NCBI RefSeq assembly: GCF_003096715.1
Contig: NZ_QEOL01000004.1
Coordinates: 186,001-250,000, forward strand
DNA: 64,000 nucleotides
Direction: 5' to 3'
Origin: Paraburkholderia silvatlantica
Lineage (GTDB): Bacteria > Pseudomonadota > Gammaproteobacteria > Burkholderiales > Burkholderiaceae
Position numbers and translations under genes: made by a program. The notes under the pieces were generated by a model. The model worked only from the letters and a program-made list of their open reading frames with translations. It ran no database searches and was not told the DNA's origin. Below, one piece after another: positions 24,417 to 37,504 of the stretch. Position 1 is the first letter of the stretch, and every line of letters begins with the position of its first letter.

Positions 24417-25487
24417 ATGCCTCGCCCCCTCTCAGCAACGATCCACACCGCCGCTCTCGCCAATAACCTCGCCGTTGTCCGCAAGTACGCGCCAAAGTCG
24501 AAAATCTGGGCCGTAGTGAAGGCCAACGCCTACGGGCACGGGCTCGCGCGCGCGTTTCCCGGCCTGCGCGCAACCGACGGTTTCGGCCTGCTCGACCTCG
24601 AGGAGGCCGTGAAGCTGCGCGAACTCGGCTGGGCGGGGCCGATCCTGCTGCTCGAGGGTTTTTTCCGGCCCACCGACATCGACGTGATCGACCGCTACAG
24701 CCTCACGACCGTCGTGCACAGCGACGAGCAGATGCGCATGCTCGAAATGGCGCGTCTCTCGAAGCCGGTGAACGTCCAGCTCAAGATGAACAGCGGCATG
24801 AACCGGCTAGGCTATACGCCCGAGAAATATCGCGCCGCGTGGGAGCGTGCGCGCGCCTGTGCCGGCATCGGCCAGATCACGCTGATGACGCACTTTGCAG
24901 ACGCCGACACACCGCGCGGCGTGAGCGAGCAGATGGAGACGTTCGAGCGCGGCGCGCAGGGCATTGCGGGCGCGCGCAGCCTCGCCAATTCGGCCGCCAC
25001 GCTCTGGCATCCTTCGACGCATTTCGACTGGGTGCGCCCCGGCATCATTCTTTATGGCGCTTCGCCCTCAGGCTTTTCCTCGGCGCTCGAAGGCACAGGC
25101 CTGCAGCCGGCCATGACGCTCGCGTCCGAACTCATCGCCACGCAGCACGTCGCCGAAGGGCAGACCGTCGGCTACGGCTCGATCTTCACGGCGCGCAAGC
25201 CCATGCGCATCGGCGTGGTGGCATGCGGTTACGCCGACGGCTATCCGCGCGTCGCGCCCGAAGGCACGCCCGTGATCGTCGACGGCGTGCTCACGCACGT
25301 GGTGGGCCGCGTCTCCATGGACATGCTCACCGTCGATCTCACGCCCGTGCACAGCGCGGGCGTGGGCGCGCGCGTGGAGCTGTGGGGCAACAACCTGCCG
25401 ATCGACGACGTTGCGAAAGCCTGTGGCACGATCGGCTACGAGCTGATGTGCGCCGTCGCGCCGCGTGTTCCCGTGCGGGCCGAATAA
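24417..25487 (+). CDS. alr: Alanine racemase
   Basis: A pyridoxal-phosphate enzyme interconverting L- and D-alanine, supplying D-Ala for peptidoglycan. It has 356 residues. The PLP lysine is Lys35 in [11 protein letters not shown]; the second catalytic base is Tyr253 in [25 protein letters not shown] marks the C-terminal domain. The start is ATG at 24417. The stop is five bases before the start of radA, so the two are probably co-transcribed. It is divergent from lplT over 220 bases. The sequence alone does not separate the biosynthetic (Alr) from the catabolic (DadX) type; no D-amino acid dehydrogenase is adjacent, which favours the biosynthetic one. Confidence 0.95.
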   Translation: MPRPLSATIHTAALANNLAVVRKYAPKSKIWAVVKANAYGHGLARAFPGLRATDGFGLLDLEEAVKLRELGWAGPILLLEGFFRPTDIDVIDRYSLTTVVHSDEQMRMLEMARLSKPVNVQLKMNSGMNRLGYTPEKYRAAWERARACAGIGQITLMTHFADADTPRGVSEQMETFERGAQGIAGARSLANSAATLWHPSTHFDWVRPGIILYGASPSGFSSALEGTGLQPAMTLASELIATQHVAEGQTVGYGSIFTARKPMRIGVVACGYADGYPRVAPEGTPVIVDGVLTHVVGRVSMDMLTVDLTPVHSAGVGARVELWGNNLPIDDVAKACGTIGYELMCAVAPRVPVRAE

Positions 25488-25491
25488 CGCC

Positions 25492-26880
25492 ATGGCAAAG
25501 AGCATGGCGAAGGTCAAGACACTGTATACGTGTACCGAATGCGGCGGGCAGGCACCCAAGTGGCAAGGCCAGTGCCCCGCGTGCGGCGCGTGGAACACGC
25601 TGGTGGAAGGCGTTGCCGGATCGGCGAGCTCCCACCGCTTTCAGTCGCTCGCAAAGAGCGCACCGGTGCGGCGTCTCGCCGATATCGAGGCATCCGACGT
25701 ACCGCGCTTCACGACCGGCGTAGGCGAGTTCGATCGCGTGCTGGGCGGCGGCCTCGTGGCGGGCGGCGTGGTGCTGATCGGCGGCGATCCGGGCATCGGC
25801 AAATCGACGCTGTTGCTGCAGTCGCTCGCGCAGATCGCGTCGCAGCGGCGCGCGCTATATGTAAGCGGCGAGGAGTCGGCCGCGCAGATTGCGTTGCGCG
25901 CGCAACGATTGTCGCTGCTCGATCCCGGCTCCATGGCGAGCGAACTGCAACTGCTCGCCGAAATCCAGCTCGAAAAGATCCAGGCGACGATCGAGGCCGA
26001 GAAGCCCGACGTCGCGGTCATCGACTCGATCCAGACGATCTACTCCGAGGCGCTGACTTCCGCGCCGGGCTCCGTCGCGCAGGTGCGCGAGTGCGCGGCG
26101 CAGCTCACGCGCATCGCGAAGCAGTCGGGCACGGCGATCATCATGGTCGGCCACGTGACGAAGGAGGGCAACCTCGCGGGGCCGCGGGTGCTGGAGCACA
26201 TCGTCGATACCGTGCTGTATTTCGAAGGCGACACGCATTCGTCGTTCCGGCTCGTGCGCGCGTTCAAGAACCGCTTCGGCGCGGTCAACGAACTGGGCGT
26301 GTTCGCGATGACCGAGAAGGGCCTGCGCGGCGTGGCAAATCCCTCGGCGCTCTTTCTCTCGCAGCACGAGCAGAGCGTGCCGGGCTCCTGCGTGCTCGTG
26401 ACTCAGGAAGGTTCGCGGCCGCTGCTCGTCGAGGTACAGGCGCTCGTCGACACGGCGCATGTGCCGAATCCGCGGCGCCTTGCCGTCGGCCTCGAACAGA
26501 ACCGGCTCGCGATGCTGCTGGCGGTGCTGCATCGCCATGCCGGCATTGCGTGCTTCGATCAGGACGTTTTCCTCAACGCCGTGGGCGGCGTGAAAATCAC
26601 GGAGCCGGCCGCGGATCTCGCCGTGCTGCTCGCCATCCACTCTTCGATGCGTAACAAGGCGTTGCCCAAGGGTCTGATCGTTTTTGGCGAGGTCGGTCTC
26701 GCGGGCGAGATCCGACCCTCGCCGCGCGGCCAGGATCGTCTGAAGGAAGCGGCGAAGCTGGGTTTTTCATGCGCCCTGATTCCCCGCGCCAATGCGCCGA
26801 AACAGCCGATCGATGGTTTGCAGGTAATGGCGGTCGAGCGTCTCGAAGAAGCGATCGACCGCGTGCGCGAGCTGGATTGA
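25492..26880 (+). CDS. radA: DNA repair protein RadA
   Basis: A RecA-like ATPase of 462 residues that drives branch migration in recombination. The N-terminal zinc finger has four Cys (14, 17, 28, 31). The Walker A is GGDPGIGKST; the RadA-specific motif KNRFG is present; the C-terminal Lon-protease-like domain lacks the protease site. The start is ATG at 25492 (MAKSMAKVKTLYTC), with a second in-frame ATG at 25504 also possible. A longer frame from 25465 overlaps alr and is unlikely. Confidence 0.97.
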   Translation: MAKSMAKVKTLYTCTECGGQAPKWQGQCPACGAWNTLVEGVAGSASSHRFQSLAKSAPVRRLADIEASDVPRFTTGVGEFDRVLGGGLVAGGVVLIGGDPGIGKSTLLLQSLAQIASQRRALYVSGEESAAQIALRAQRLSLLDPGSMASELQLLAEIQLEKIQATIEAEKPDVAVIDSIQTIYSEALTSAPGSVAQVRECAAQLTRIAKQSGTAIIMVGHVTKEGNLAGPRVLEHIVDTVLYFEGDTHSSFRLVRAFKNRFGAVNELGVFAMTEKGLRGVANPSALFLSQHEQSVPGSCVLVTQEGSRPLLVEVQALVDTAHVPNPRRLAVGLEQNRLAMLLAVLHRHAGIACFDQDVFLNAVGGVKITEPAADLAVLLAIHSSMRNKALPKGLIVFGEVGLAGEIRPSPRGQDRLKEAAKLGFSCALIPRANAPKQPIDGLQVMAVERLEEAIDRVRELD

Positions 26881-27021
26881 GCACGCCGCGCACGTGCAGA
26901 TGGCCTGTACTGGCGCGTAATGATTAGTAACAACCCTGGTTCCGGCTGTAACCATTTCGGACTGCGATTTCCCTATCCTTGGCGCGATGTTCAACCCGTG
27001 TCGAGCGGAAAGGATAGCGAC

Positions 27022-27285
27022 TTGAAACAGACTGATACGTCCTTCGGCGGTCGTTCGATCGTCGTGCGCGGCTGCCGGGTGTCCGAGCCGCTCATGCAAC
27101 CTTGGGGCAGCACGTGCCGCATCGTCGAGTGGATCGATGGCGACGGGCGCATTTCGCGCCGCGTCGTGGCGGAAGACGTGACGGCGGCCGAGGTGCGCAG
27201 CACCATCGCGCACCACGTGGAAGGCCGCAAGTACGTGATGTACGACGACGAACGGTCGCCGCGGCAAACGCTGCCGCGACGCTAA
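27022..27285 (+). CDS. Small conserved protein of unknown function (DUF2866-like)
   Basis: A soluble 87-residue protein with no signal or membrane segment. It appears related to a small family I associate with Burkholderiales (DUF2866), though that assignment is from memory. Features are the central GCRVSEPLMQPWGSTCRIVEWID and a basic, Arg-rich end. The start is uncertain: TTG at 27022 has AAAGGA upstream; GTG at 26998 and an ATG-like start further left are also in frame. It has its own intrinsic terminator, arguing for a real transcription unit. Codon use fits the neighbouring genes. Confidence 0.7.
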   Translation: MKQTDTSFGGRSIVVRGCRVSEPLMQPWGSTCRIVEWIDGDGRISRRVVAEDVTAAEVRSTIAHHVEGRKYVMYDDERSPRQTLPRR

Positions 27286-27288
27286 ACG

Positions 27289-27318
27289 AAAAATGGGCGC
27301 AGCGAGGCGCCCATTTTT
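27289..27318. terminator. Bidirectional intrinsic terminator
   Basis: AAAAATGGGCGC and GCGCCCATTTTT pair perfectly around a six-base loop. It serves the small protein gene from the left and the CoA-transferase gene from the right. Confidence 0.93.
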
Positions 27319-27355
27319 CATTGGGCATCACGGGTGACGCGGCATGCGCCGCAGG

Positions 27356-28594
27356 CTAGCCCCAGGGGCCGTAAGTGAAAGGCTTTTTGCCGCCAGGCGC
27401 AGCCGGCGTGTCGGCGCCCTGGCCGGGCTGGGCAGGTTGGACCGGCCGGGCGGGTTGGGCGGAATGCGTGTCCGGCGGCTGACCACCTCGCTGAAAGGGC
27501 GCCGGCTGCATGCCGGGCGCAGCCTGCTGCGCTTGTCTCGCGGCCATTTCGTCCAGCATGGCTTGCAGCACTTTGGCATTGAAGAGGGGATGGCGCGAAG
27601 CCTCGCCTGGCGTGAGGACGGGCGAAACACAGGTGTCGATCGCCTCCAGGCGGTCGATCCAGGTCTGCAGTGACTCCGACTCGATGATGGCCGCCAGTTC
27701 GCGCGTGAGCGCGGCGGCATCCGCGCCGCCGATCGCCTGACCGAGACTCCAGTGGCGCTCGGCCCAGTCGTCGCGGCCAATGGCGTGGCACAGCGTCTGC
27801 CAGAACTTCAGCTCGAGCGCCCCGACGGCGAGCCACCGCCCGTCCTGCGTGCGATAGAGGTTATAGCAGGGTACGCCGCCGTTGAGCAGGCCGCCGCCTG
27901 GCTGCAGCGCAGCGGCGTCGTCGTTGGCCAGCGCGACCTGGGCGACCACGTTATGCGCGTAGCTCGCGTGCGCCATCGAAACGTCGACGAAACGGCCCTC
28001 GCCGCCGCGCGCCACATGCCAGAGCGCCGCGAGAATCTGCGTGACCGCGCTCAGCGCGCCGCCGAGCAGGTCGGCGATCTGAAAATTGGGCAGCACCGGC
28101 ACGCCGTCGCGCGTGGCCAACTGGTCGAGCACGCCCGAATAGGCGACATAGTTGATGTCGTGACCCGGATGGCCGGCGAACGGGCCGGTCGTGCCGTAGC
28201 CCGTGATCGCGCAGTAGACGAGTTTCGGATTGACCTTGCGCAAGGCCTCGTAGCCTACGCCGAGGCGGTCCATCACACCGGGCCGGAAACTTTCGACGAG
28301 CACGTCGGCGTCGCGCGCGAGCGCGAGTAACACCGAGCGGCCGCTCTCGGTCTTCAAGTCGACTCGCGTTTCGCGCTTGCCGCGATTGACGAGACGATAG
28401 AACGCACCGGGGCGCGCGGCCACTTCGTCCACTGCGCTCTGCATCATCACGCGCGCCGCATCGCCCGCGCCGGGCGGCTCGATTTTCAGGACATCGGCGC
28501 CCATTTCCGCCAGCCGCAACGTGGCCACGGGCCCGGGCAGCAGGCGGGTCAGATCCAGTACGCGAAGGCCCTGCAATGCGGCGGGTGACGACAC
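27356..28594 (-). CDS. Family III CoA-transferase / alpha-methylacyl-CoA racemase-like
   Basis: A CaiB/BaiF family protein of 412 residues. The N-terminus LQGLRVLDLTRLLPGPVATLRLAEMGADVLKIE is typical. His145 in GHDINY and Asp175 in IADLLGG match the catalytic pair of alpha-methylacyl-CoA racemases, which makes a racemase more likely than a transferase. The last 59 residues (354-412) are a Pro/Gln/Gly/Ala-rich tail ending KKPFTYGPWG, not part of the enzyme fold. The start is ATG at 28594. The gene follows an ABC-F ATPase gene on the same strand with a 66-base gap. Confidence 0.88.
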   Translation of the reverse strand: MSSPAALQGLRVLDLTRLLPGPVATLRLAEMGADVLKIEPPGAGDAARVMMQSAVDEVAARPGAFYRLVNRGKRETRVDLKTESGRSVLLALARDADVLVESFRPGVMDRLGVGYEALRKVNPKLVYCAITGYGTTGPFAGHPGHDINYVAYSGVLDQLATRDGVPVLPNFQIADLLGGALSAVTQILAALWHVARGGEGRFVDVSMAHASYAHNVVAQVALANDDAAALQPGGGLLNGGVPCYNLYRTQDGRWLAVGALELKFWQTLCHAIGRDDWAERHWSLGQAIGGADAAALTRELAAIIESESLQTWIDRLEAIDTCVSPVLTPGEASRHPLFNAKVLQAMLDEMAARQAQQAAPGMQPAPFQRGGQPPDTHSAQPARPVQPAQPGQGADTPAAPGGKKPFTYGPWG

Positions 28595-28660
28595 TCGTGA
28601 CTCCCTGGCGAAAATACCTGGCGAAAGCGCCTGATGGCGCGACGGCGACCCAGCGCTGCG

Positions 28661-30619
<1,959 letters not shown>

Positions 30620-30661
30620 GACGGCGCCGGCGGGAAGAAAACGAAAGAAAGCGCTATTTTA

Positions 30662-30703
30662 GACCGGGGCGCGCAGACCGGGGCGCATAGACCGGGGTGC
30701 GCA
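30662..30703. repeat. Three tandem 14-bp repeats
   Basis: GACCGGGGCGCGCA, GACCGGGGCGCATA and GACCGGGGTGCGCA follow each other head to tail in the gap between the ABC-F and glutathione peroxidase genes, about 100 bases before the latter's start. Confidence 0.85.
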
Positions 30704-30808
30704 GCCTGAGCGCGCCCAGGCCGGCATTGGCCGCACGGCTAGCCATTTGGCCGAGTGCTCATTGCATGTTTTCTCACGTAGACTGGCGCTTTTCCAAGGG
30801 AGAGCCAG

Positions 30809-31297
30809 ATGACATCGATCTATTCGTTTTCGGCGCAACCGCTCGGCGGCGGCGAGCCGGTGAGCCTCGAACGCTATACGGGCAAGGTACTCCTGATCGT
30901 CAACACCGCGAGCGAGTGCGGATTCACGCCGCAGTACGCGGGCTTGCAAAAGCTCTACGAGCAGTACGCCGCGCGCGGGCTCGCGGTACTCGGCTTTCCG
31001 TGCAACCAGTTCGGCAAGCAGGAACCCGGCGACGCCGCGCAGATCGGCAGCTTCTGCGAGAAGAACTACGGCGTCACGTTCCCGATGTTCGAGAAGATCG
31101 ACGTGAACGGCGCGAACGCGCACCCGCTGTATCGCTGGCTCACGGGCGAGGCGCCGGGGCTCCTCGGGCTCGAAGGCATCAAGTGGAACTTCACGAAGTT
31201 TCTGGTCGACCGCAACGGCAGCGTGGTGAAGCGCTACGCGCCCGTGACGAAGCCCGAGGCCATTGCAGCGGACATCGAAAAGCAGCTCGGAGCGTAG
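30809..31297 (+). CDS. Glutathione peroxidase (cysteine type)
   Basis: Reduces hydroperoxides using glutathione or thioredoxin. It has 162 residues, the usual BtuE-like bacterial length. The active-site Cys37 in NTASECGFT, the Gln in FPCNQFGKQEPG and the Trp/Asn pair in KWNFTKFLVD form the catalytic tetrad. The active residue is encoded by TGC, so it is not a selenoprotein. The start is ATG at 30809 with AAGGGAGAG upstream. It is a single gene facing a convergent phospholipase D family gene 18 bases away. Confidence 0.95.
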   Translation: MTSIYSFSAQPLGGGEPVSLERYTGKVLLIVNTASECGFTPQYAGLQKLYEQYAARGLAVLGFPCNQFGKQEPGDAAQIGSFCEKNYGVTFPMFEKIDVNGANAHPLYRWLTGEAPGLLGLEGIKWNFTKFLVDRNGSVVKRYAPVTKPEAIAADIEKQLGA

Positions 31298-31315
31298 CCA
31301 GGCGGCACAGGCGCG

Positions 31316-32758
31316 CTAGAGAATCGGCGCGAAGAGCCGTGCAAGGTGCATCGTGATCTTGCGCCACGCGGGCGCGTCGCGGTACTCGCTGCGGTCGATC
31401 TCGAACGTCTCTTCGAAGTCGCGCAGCAGCATCGCCTCGACTTCGGCCGCGAAGCCGCGATGCACGGTCAGCACCATGATCTCGAAGTTCAGGCGAAACG
31501 ACCGGTTATCCAGATTCGCGCTGCCGATGGCCGCGGCCACGTCGTCGATCAGCACGACTTTCTGGTGCAAAAAGCCCGGCTTGTAGCGGAAGATGCGAAT
31601 GCCCGCCCGCACCGCATCGAAGGCGTACAGCATGGACGCCTCGAACACCACGTAATGGTCGCGCCGGCTCGGGATCATGATGCGCACGTCCACGCCGCGC
31701 AGCGCGGCGAGGCGCAGCGCCGAGAACACGGCTTCGTCGGGCACGAGATAGGGCGTGGTGATCCACAGGCGCTTTTTCGCGGCGTTGATCGCCTCGACGA
31801 AGAAGAGCGAGCAGGTTTCCTGGCGGTCGGCCGGACCTGTGGGCAACACCAGGCAGTACATGTCGTCGCCGTCGCGCGGCACGACGGTGGGCGGCTCGCA
31901 GCCGGGAAGCTGCTGGGTGGCCCAGTACCAGTCTTCGGTGAAGGCGAACTGCACGTTGGCAACCGCGGGTCCGCGCAGTTCGATATGCGTATCGCGCCAG
32001 GGCGAGAGGCGCGCATTCGCGCCCAGGTATTCGATGCCGACGTTGTGGCCGCCCACGAACGCTTGCTGGCCGTCCACCACGACGATCTTGCGGTGGTTGC
32101 GGAAGTTGAGCTGGAAGCGGTTGACGAAGTGGCGCTTCGTGGAGAACGGGTGCACTTCCACGCCACCGTCCTGCAGCTCGTGCACGTAGCTGGCGGGCAG
32201 GTCGAACGAGCCGATGCTGTCGTACAGAAGGTACGCGCGCACGCCGCGTTTTGCGCAGTCGAGCAGCACGTCCTTGAGCATGTCGCCGAGCGCGTCGGCG
32301 CGCACGATGAAGAACTGCACGATCACGTAGTGCCGGGCTTGCTCGATCGCATCGAAGATGGCGGAGAAGGTTGCGTCGCCGTTCACGAGCGTGCGCACGG
32401 CGTTGCCGGGCACGAGCGGCATGCCGCCCAGGCGCGCGAACGTGCGGATCACGCGCACGCCCAGCTCGTCGGCTGGCCATTCGCCTGCGCGGACGAGCGT
32501 GTCCCAGTCGGGCGCGTGGGCGCGCGAGCGCAAGGTTTCGTTGCGCAGGCGCCTCGCGTCGGCATAGCCCGCGAACTTGCTGCGGCCGAGAAAGAGATAC
32601 GGGACGAGCGTGAGGTAGGGCATCGTCGCGAGCGAGACGGCCCAGGCAATCGCGCCCTGAGAGGTGCGCGTGTTGAGGATCGCGTGGCACGCCGCGATCA
32701 GCCCAAGCAGATGGATGATCGCGAGCAGCGTGCCGAGGTGTGACCAGTCGAATCGCAT
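31316..32758 (-). CDS. cls: Cardiolipin synthase (phospholipase D family)
   Basis: Joins two phosphatidylglycerol molecules, or uses phosphatidylethanolamine, to make cardiolipin in the inner membrane. It has 480 residues. Two N-terminal transmembrane helices (about residues 8-28 and 38-56) precede two PLD domains. The HKD motifs are HRKIVVVD (near residue 217) and HQKVVLID (near residue 394), each followed by the GSANLDNRS-type stretch. The start is ATG at 32758; the frame stays open upstream into prmB but without similarity. It is the last gene of the minus-strand dap-prmB series, 53 bases after prmB. Confidence 0.92.
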   Translation of the reverse strand: MRFDWSHLGTLLAIIHLLGLIAACHAILNTRTSQGAIAWAVSLATMPYLTLVPYLFLGRSKFAGYADARRLRNETLRSRAHAPDWDTLVRAGEWPADELGVRVIRTFARLGGMPLVPGNAVRTLVNGDATFSAIFDAIEQARHYVIVQFFIVRADALGDMLKDVLLDCAKRGVRAYLLYDSIGSFDLPASYVHELQDGGVEVHPFSTKRHFVNRFQLNFRNHRKIVVVDGQQAFVGGHNVGIEYLGANARLSPWRDTHIELRGPAVANVQFAFTEDWYWATQQLPGCEPPTVVPRDGDDMYCLVLPTGPADRQETCSLFFVEAINAAKKRLWITTPYLVPDEAVFSALRLAALRGVDVRIMIPSRRDHYVVFEASMLYAFDAVRAGIRIFRYKPGFLHQKVVLIDDVAAAIGSANLDNRSFRLNFEIMVLTVHRGFAAEVEAMLLRDFEETFEIDRSEYRDAPAWRKITMHLARLFAPIL

Positions 32759-32811
32759 AGATGCGTGGGACGCTCCTTCAGCCGGGCGCAGGGCCGGACA
32801 AGGCAGGACGA

Positions 32812-33708
32812 TCAGACCGGCAAGTCGCAGGCCTGAATCAGGAAGACCTGATCGTCGCCGGCGCTCGTCGAGAGCCAGACGAGATCGAGGCCGCCGAACG
32901 CCGCTTCCACGTTTTCGCGCTCGTTGCCGATCTCGACCACCAGCACGCCGTCGTCGGTGAGCCAGTTGCGTGCGTCCTTGATGATGCGGCGCACGATGTC
33001 CATGCCGTCTGCGCCGCCCGCGAGCGCCATCTCCGGCTCGTGGCGGTACTCGGGCGGCAGCGCCTGCATCGAGTCGGCGTTGACGTAGGGCGGGTTCGTG
33101 ATGATCACGTCGTAGCGGCGCTCGGGCAGCGGCGCGTACAGGTCGCCTTCGAAGAGGGCGATGCGCTCGTCGAGGCCGTGTTCGTGTACGTTGCGCCGCG
33201 CCACTTCGAGGGCGGGCGCGGACAGATCGACGGCGTCGATATCGGCGTTCGGGAACGCGTGCGCCGCGAGAATCGCGAGGCTCGCCGAGCCGGTGCACAA
33301 CTCCAGCACCGCGGTGACCTGTTCGGGATCTTCCACGTAGGGCTGCAGGCCGTCTGCGAGCAGCTCGCCAATGAACGAGCGCGGCACGATGACGCGCTCA
33401 TCCACATAGAAGCGCAGGCCGTGCATCCACGCTTCCTGCGTGATGTAGGCGGCGGGCACGCGGTCGGTCGCGCGGCGCTCGATTACGCCGAGCACCTTGT
33501 CGATTTCCTCGCTCGTGAGGCGCGCATCGAGAAACGGGTCGAGCAGGTCGAGCGGCAAATGCAGCGTGTGCAGGATCAGGTACGCGGCTTCGTCGTAGGC
33601 GTTGCTCGAGCCGTGGCCGAACGCGAGTTGCGCGGCCGAAAAGCGCGAGACACCATAGCGCAGCAGGTCGCGAACGGTGGCAAAGGTGGCGGCTAGCGGA
33701 TGGGTCAT
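32812..33708 (-). CDS. prmB: Ribosomal protein L3 N5-glutamine methyltransferase
   Basis: Methylates a glutamine of ribosomal protein L3 using S-adenosylmethionine. It has 298 residues. The SAM-binding motif is VLELCTGSASLAILAA and the glutamine-methylase signature NPPY appears at about residue 205 in DVIITNPPYVNADSM. The N-terminal helical domain and the VPAAYITQEAWMHGLRFYVDERVIVPRS segment, typical of PrmB rather than PrmC, settle the assignment. The start is ATG at 33708. It follows dapE by 33 bases on the same strand. Confidence 0.95.
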   Translation of the reverse strand: MTHPLAATFATVRDLLRYGVSRFSAAQLAFGHGSSNAYDEAAYLILHTLHLPLDLLDPFLDARLTSEEIDKVLGVIERRATDRVPAAYITQEAWMHGLRFYVDERVIVPRSFIGELLADGLQPYVEDPEQVTAVLELCTGSASLAILAAHAFPNADIDAVDLSAPALEVARRNVHEHGLDERIALFEGDLYAPLPERRYDVIITNPPYVNADSMQALPPEYRHEPEMALAGGADGMDIVRRIIKDARNWLTDDGVLVVEIGNERENVEAAFGGLDLVWLSTSAGDDQVFLIQACDLPV

Positions 33709-33741
33709 GTTCTGGACTCCAGAGCGTATTCGGTTGGCCGG

Positions 33742-34944
<1,203 letters not shown>

Positions 34945-34954
34945 TCATGACCGT

Positions 34955-34990
34955 GTGCGCCCGCCTTGCCGTGCAGCAGATCGGGCGCAC
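34955..34990. terminator. Weak hairpin between the arsC-like gene and dapE
   Basis: GTGCGCCCG (34955-34963) and CGGGCGCAC (34982-34990) form a 9-bp stem with an 18-base loop, just after the arsC-like stop. There is no T run, so it may only reduce read-through to dapE or protect the upstream message. Confidence 0.35.
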
Positions 34991-35006
34991 CGGCCTCATG
35001 CGGCGC

Positions 35007-35371
35007 TCAGGCGAACAGCTCCGCATACTGGTCGGCGGAAAAGCCGAGCGTCTTCACGCGGCCGTTCACCACGACCACGGGCCGTTTGATGATCGACGGC
35101 TTGTGGATCATCAGCGCGATCGCGCCGGCGGTCGTGTCGGCTTCGGCCTTGTGCACCTCCGACAGGCCGCGCCAGGTCGTGCCGCGCTTGTTGATGAGCT
35201 GGTCGAGCGAGACGTCCTTGAGCCAGTCCTGGACGAGCGCGTTCGAGACGCCCGCCTTCTTGAAGTCGTGAAACTCGAACTCGACGCCGTGCTCTTCGAG
35301 CCACACGCGGGCCTTCTTCACGGTGTCGCAGTTCGGAATGCCGTACACGACGGTCTTGGCGGACTTCGCCA

Positions 35372-35372
<1 letters not shown>
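35007..35372 (-). CDS. ArsC/Spx family protein (YffB-like)
   Basis: A thioredoxin-fold protein of 121 residues. The start VVYGIPNCDTVKKARVWLEEHGVEFEFHDFKKAG carries a single active Cys15 with the Thr/Lys context of the ArsC family. The arsenate-binding Arg triad of true arsenate reductases is not complete, and the protein matches the YffB branch, whose function is unsettled (glutathione-dependent reductase is suggested). The start codon overlaps the dapD stop by one base (TGATG), so translation is coupled. In E. coli yffB also precedes dapE, so the linkage to diaminopimelate synthesis is old. Confidence 0.88.
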
Positions 35373-36199
<827 letters not shown>

Positions 36200-36280
36200 G
36201 GTGGTGATTTCGTGAGATTGATGGTGGAAAGCGGTGTTGCGCGCCGCGAGGTGCGGGACCCCGGCGCGCACGCGAAGGCT

Positions 36281-37504
36281 TTACGGTTTGAGCGAGCGGC
36301 AGAACTCGACGATGCGCTGCGCGCCCTCGATGCACTCCTCGACGTCGGCGACGAGCGCCATGCGCACGAAGTCTTTACCCGGATTCGTGCCGTGCGCCTC
36401 GCGTGCGAGGTACGACCCGGGCAGAACCGTCACATTATAGTCGGCGTAGAGACGCTGGGCGAACGCGGTGTCCGTGAGGCCGGTGCGCGCGACGTTGGCC
36501 CAGAGATAGAACGCGGCGTCGGGCAATTTCACGTCGAGCACGTCGGCGAGCATGGGCGTGACGGTCGAGAACTTCTTTACGTATTTCGCGCGGTTTTCGC
36601 GCACGTGCGCCTCGTCGCCCCAGGCCGCGATGCTGGCGGACTGCCAGACCGGCGACAAGGCAGCGCCGTGATAGGTGCGGTAGAGCAGGAACGGCTTGAG
36701 GATGGCGGCGTCCCCGGCGACGAACCCCGAGCGCATGCCCGGCGCGTTCGAGCGCTTGGACAGGCTCGACAGCATGACGAGGCGCTCGAAGCCGCGGCCC
36801 AGCTTGTGCGCCGCTTCGAGACCGCCGAGCGGCGGATTCGCTTCGTCGAAATAGATTTCCGAGTAGCACTCGTCCGAGGCGATCACGAAGCCATAGCGGT
36901 CGGAGAGCGCGAACAGCTCGCGCCAGTCGTCGAGCGTGATCACGGCGCCGGTGGGATTGCCCGGCGAGCACACGTACAGCAGCTGCGTGCGCGCCCAGAC
37001 TTCTTCGGGAACCTGCGAGTAGTCGCAGGCGAAGTTGCGGGCCGGATCGCTGTTCACGAAGTACGGCTCGCCGCCGCCGAGCAGCGCGGCACCTTCGTAG
37101 ATCTGGTAGAAAGGGTTCGGGCAGAGTACGATCGCCCGCTTTGCCGGGTCTTTCACGCCCGCTGTCGGGTCGATCACGGCCTGCGCGAGCGCGAACAGCG
37201 CTTCGCGCGAGCCCGAGACGGGCAGGATTTCCGTATTCGCATCGATCGCCGGCAGCCCGTAGCGCGCCTTCACCCAGCTCGCAATCGACTCGCGCAGCGC
37301 CGGGGTGCCCGCCGTGGCCGGGTAAGACGAGAGGCCGTCGAGCGAAGCGACGATGGCGTCGCGGATCAGCGCGGGAGTGGGGTGTTTCGGCTCGCCGATT
37401 CCGAAGCTGATGTGGCGCAGGCCGGCGTTCGGCGCGACGTCCTTGAAGAGCAGGCGCAGCTTTTCGAAGGGGTAGGACTGAAGGGTGTCGAGTAGCGGAT
37501 TCAC
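36281..37504 (-). CDS. dapC: Succinyldiaminopimelate transaminase
   Basis: A class I aminotransferase of 407 residues that transaminates N-succinyl-2-amino-6-ketopimelate using PLP. The N-terminus NPLLDTLQSYPFEKLRLLFKDV, the SGSREALFALAQ motif, the SPGNPTGAVI region and the PLP lysine in SLSKRSNAPGMRSG (near residue 250) fit the DapC family. The start is taken as GTG at 37504; the open frame continues far upstream over non-coding sequence. It is the first gene of the dap series. A divergent transporter gene starts about 310 bases away. Confidence 0.94.
   Translation of the reverse strand: MNPLLDTLQSYPFEKLRLLFKDVAPNAGLRHISFGIGEPKHPTPALIRDAIVASLDGLSSYPATAGTPALRESIASWVKARYGLPAIDANTEILPVSGSREALFALAQAVIDPTAGVKDPAKRAIVLCPNPFYQIYEGAALLGGGEPYFVNSDPARNFACDYSQVPEEVWARTQLLYVCSPGNPTGAVITLDDWRELFALSDRYGFVIASDECYSEIYFDEANPPLGGLEAAHKLGRGFERLVMLSSLSKRSNAPGMRSGFVAGDAAILKPFLLYRTYHGAALSPVWQSASIAAWGDEAHVRENRAKYVKKFSTVTPMLADVLDVKLPDAAFYLWANVARTGLTDTAFAQRLYADYNVTVLPGSYLAREAHGTNPGKDFVRMALVADVEECIEGAQRIVEFCRSLKP

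Noticed and set aside
30809..31297. Selenoprotein glutathione peroxidase
   Set aside because: The active-site codon is TGC for Cys, with no in-frame TGA or selenocysteine insertion element.
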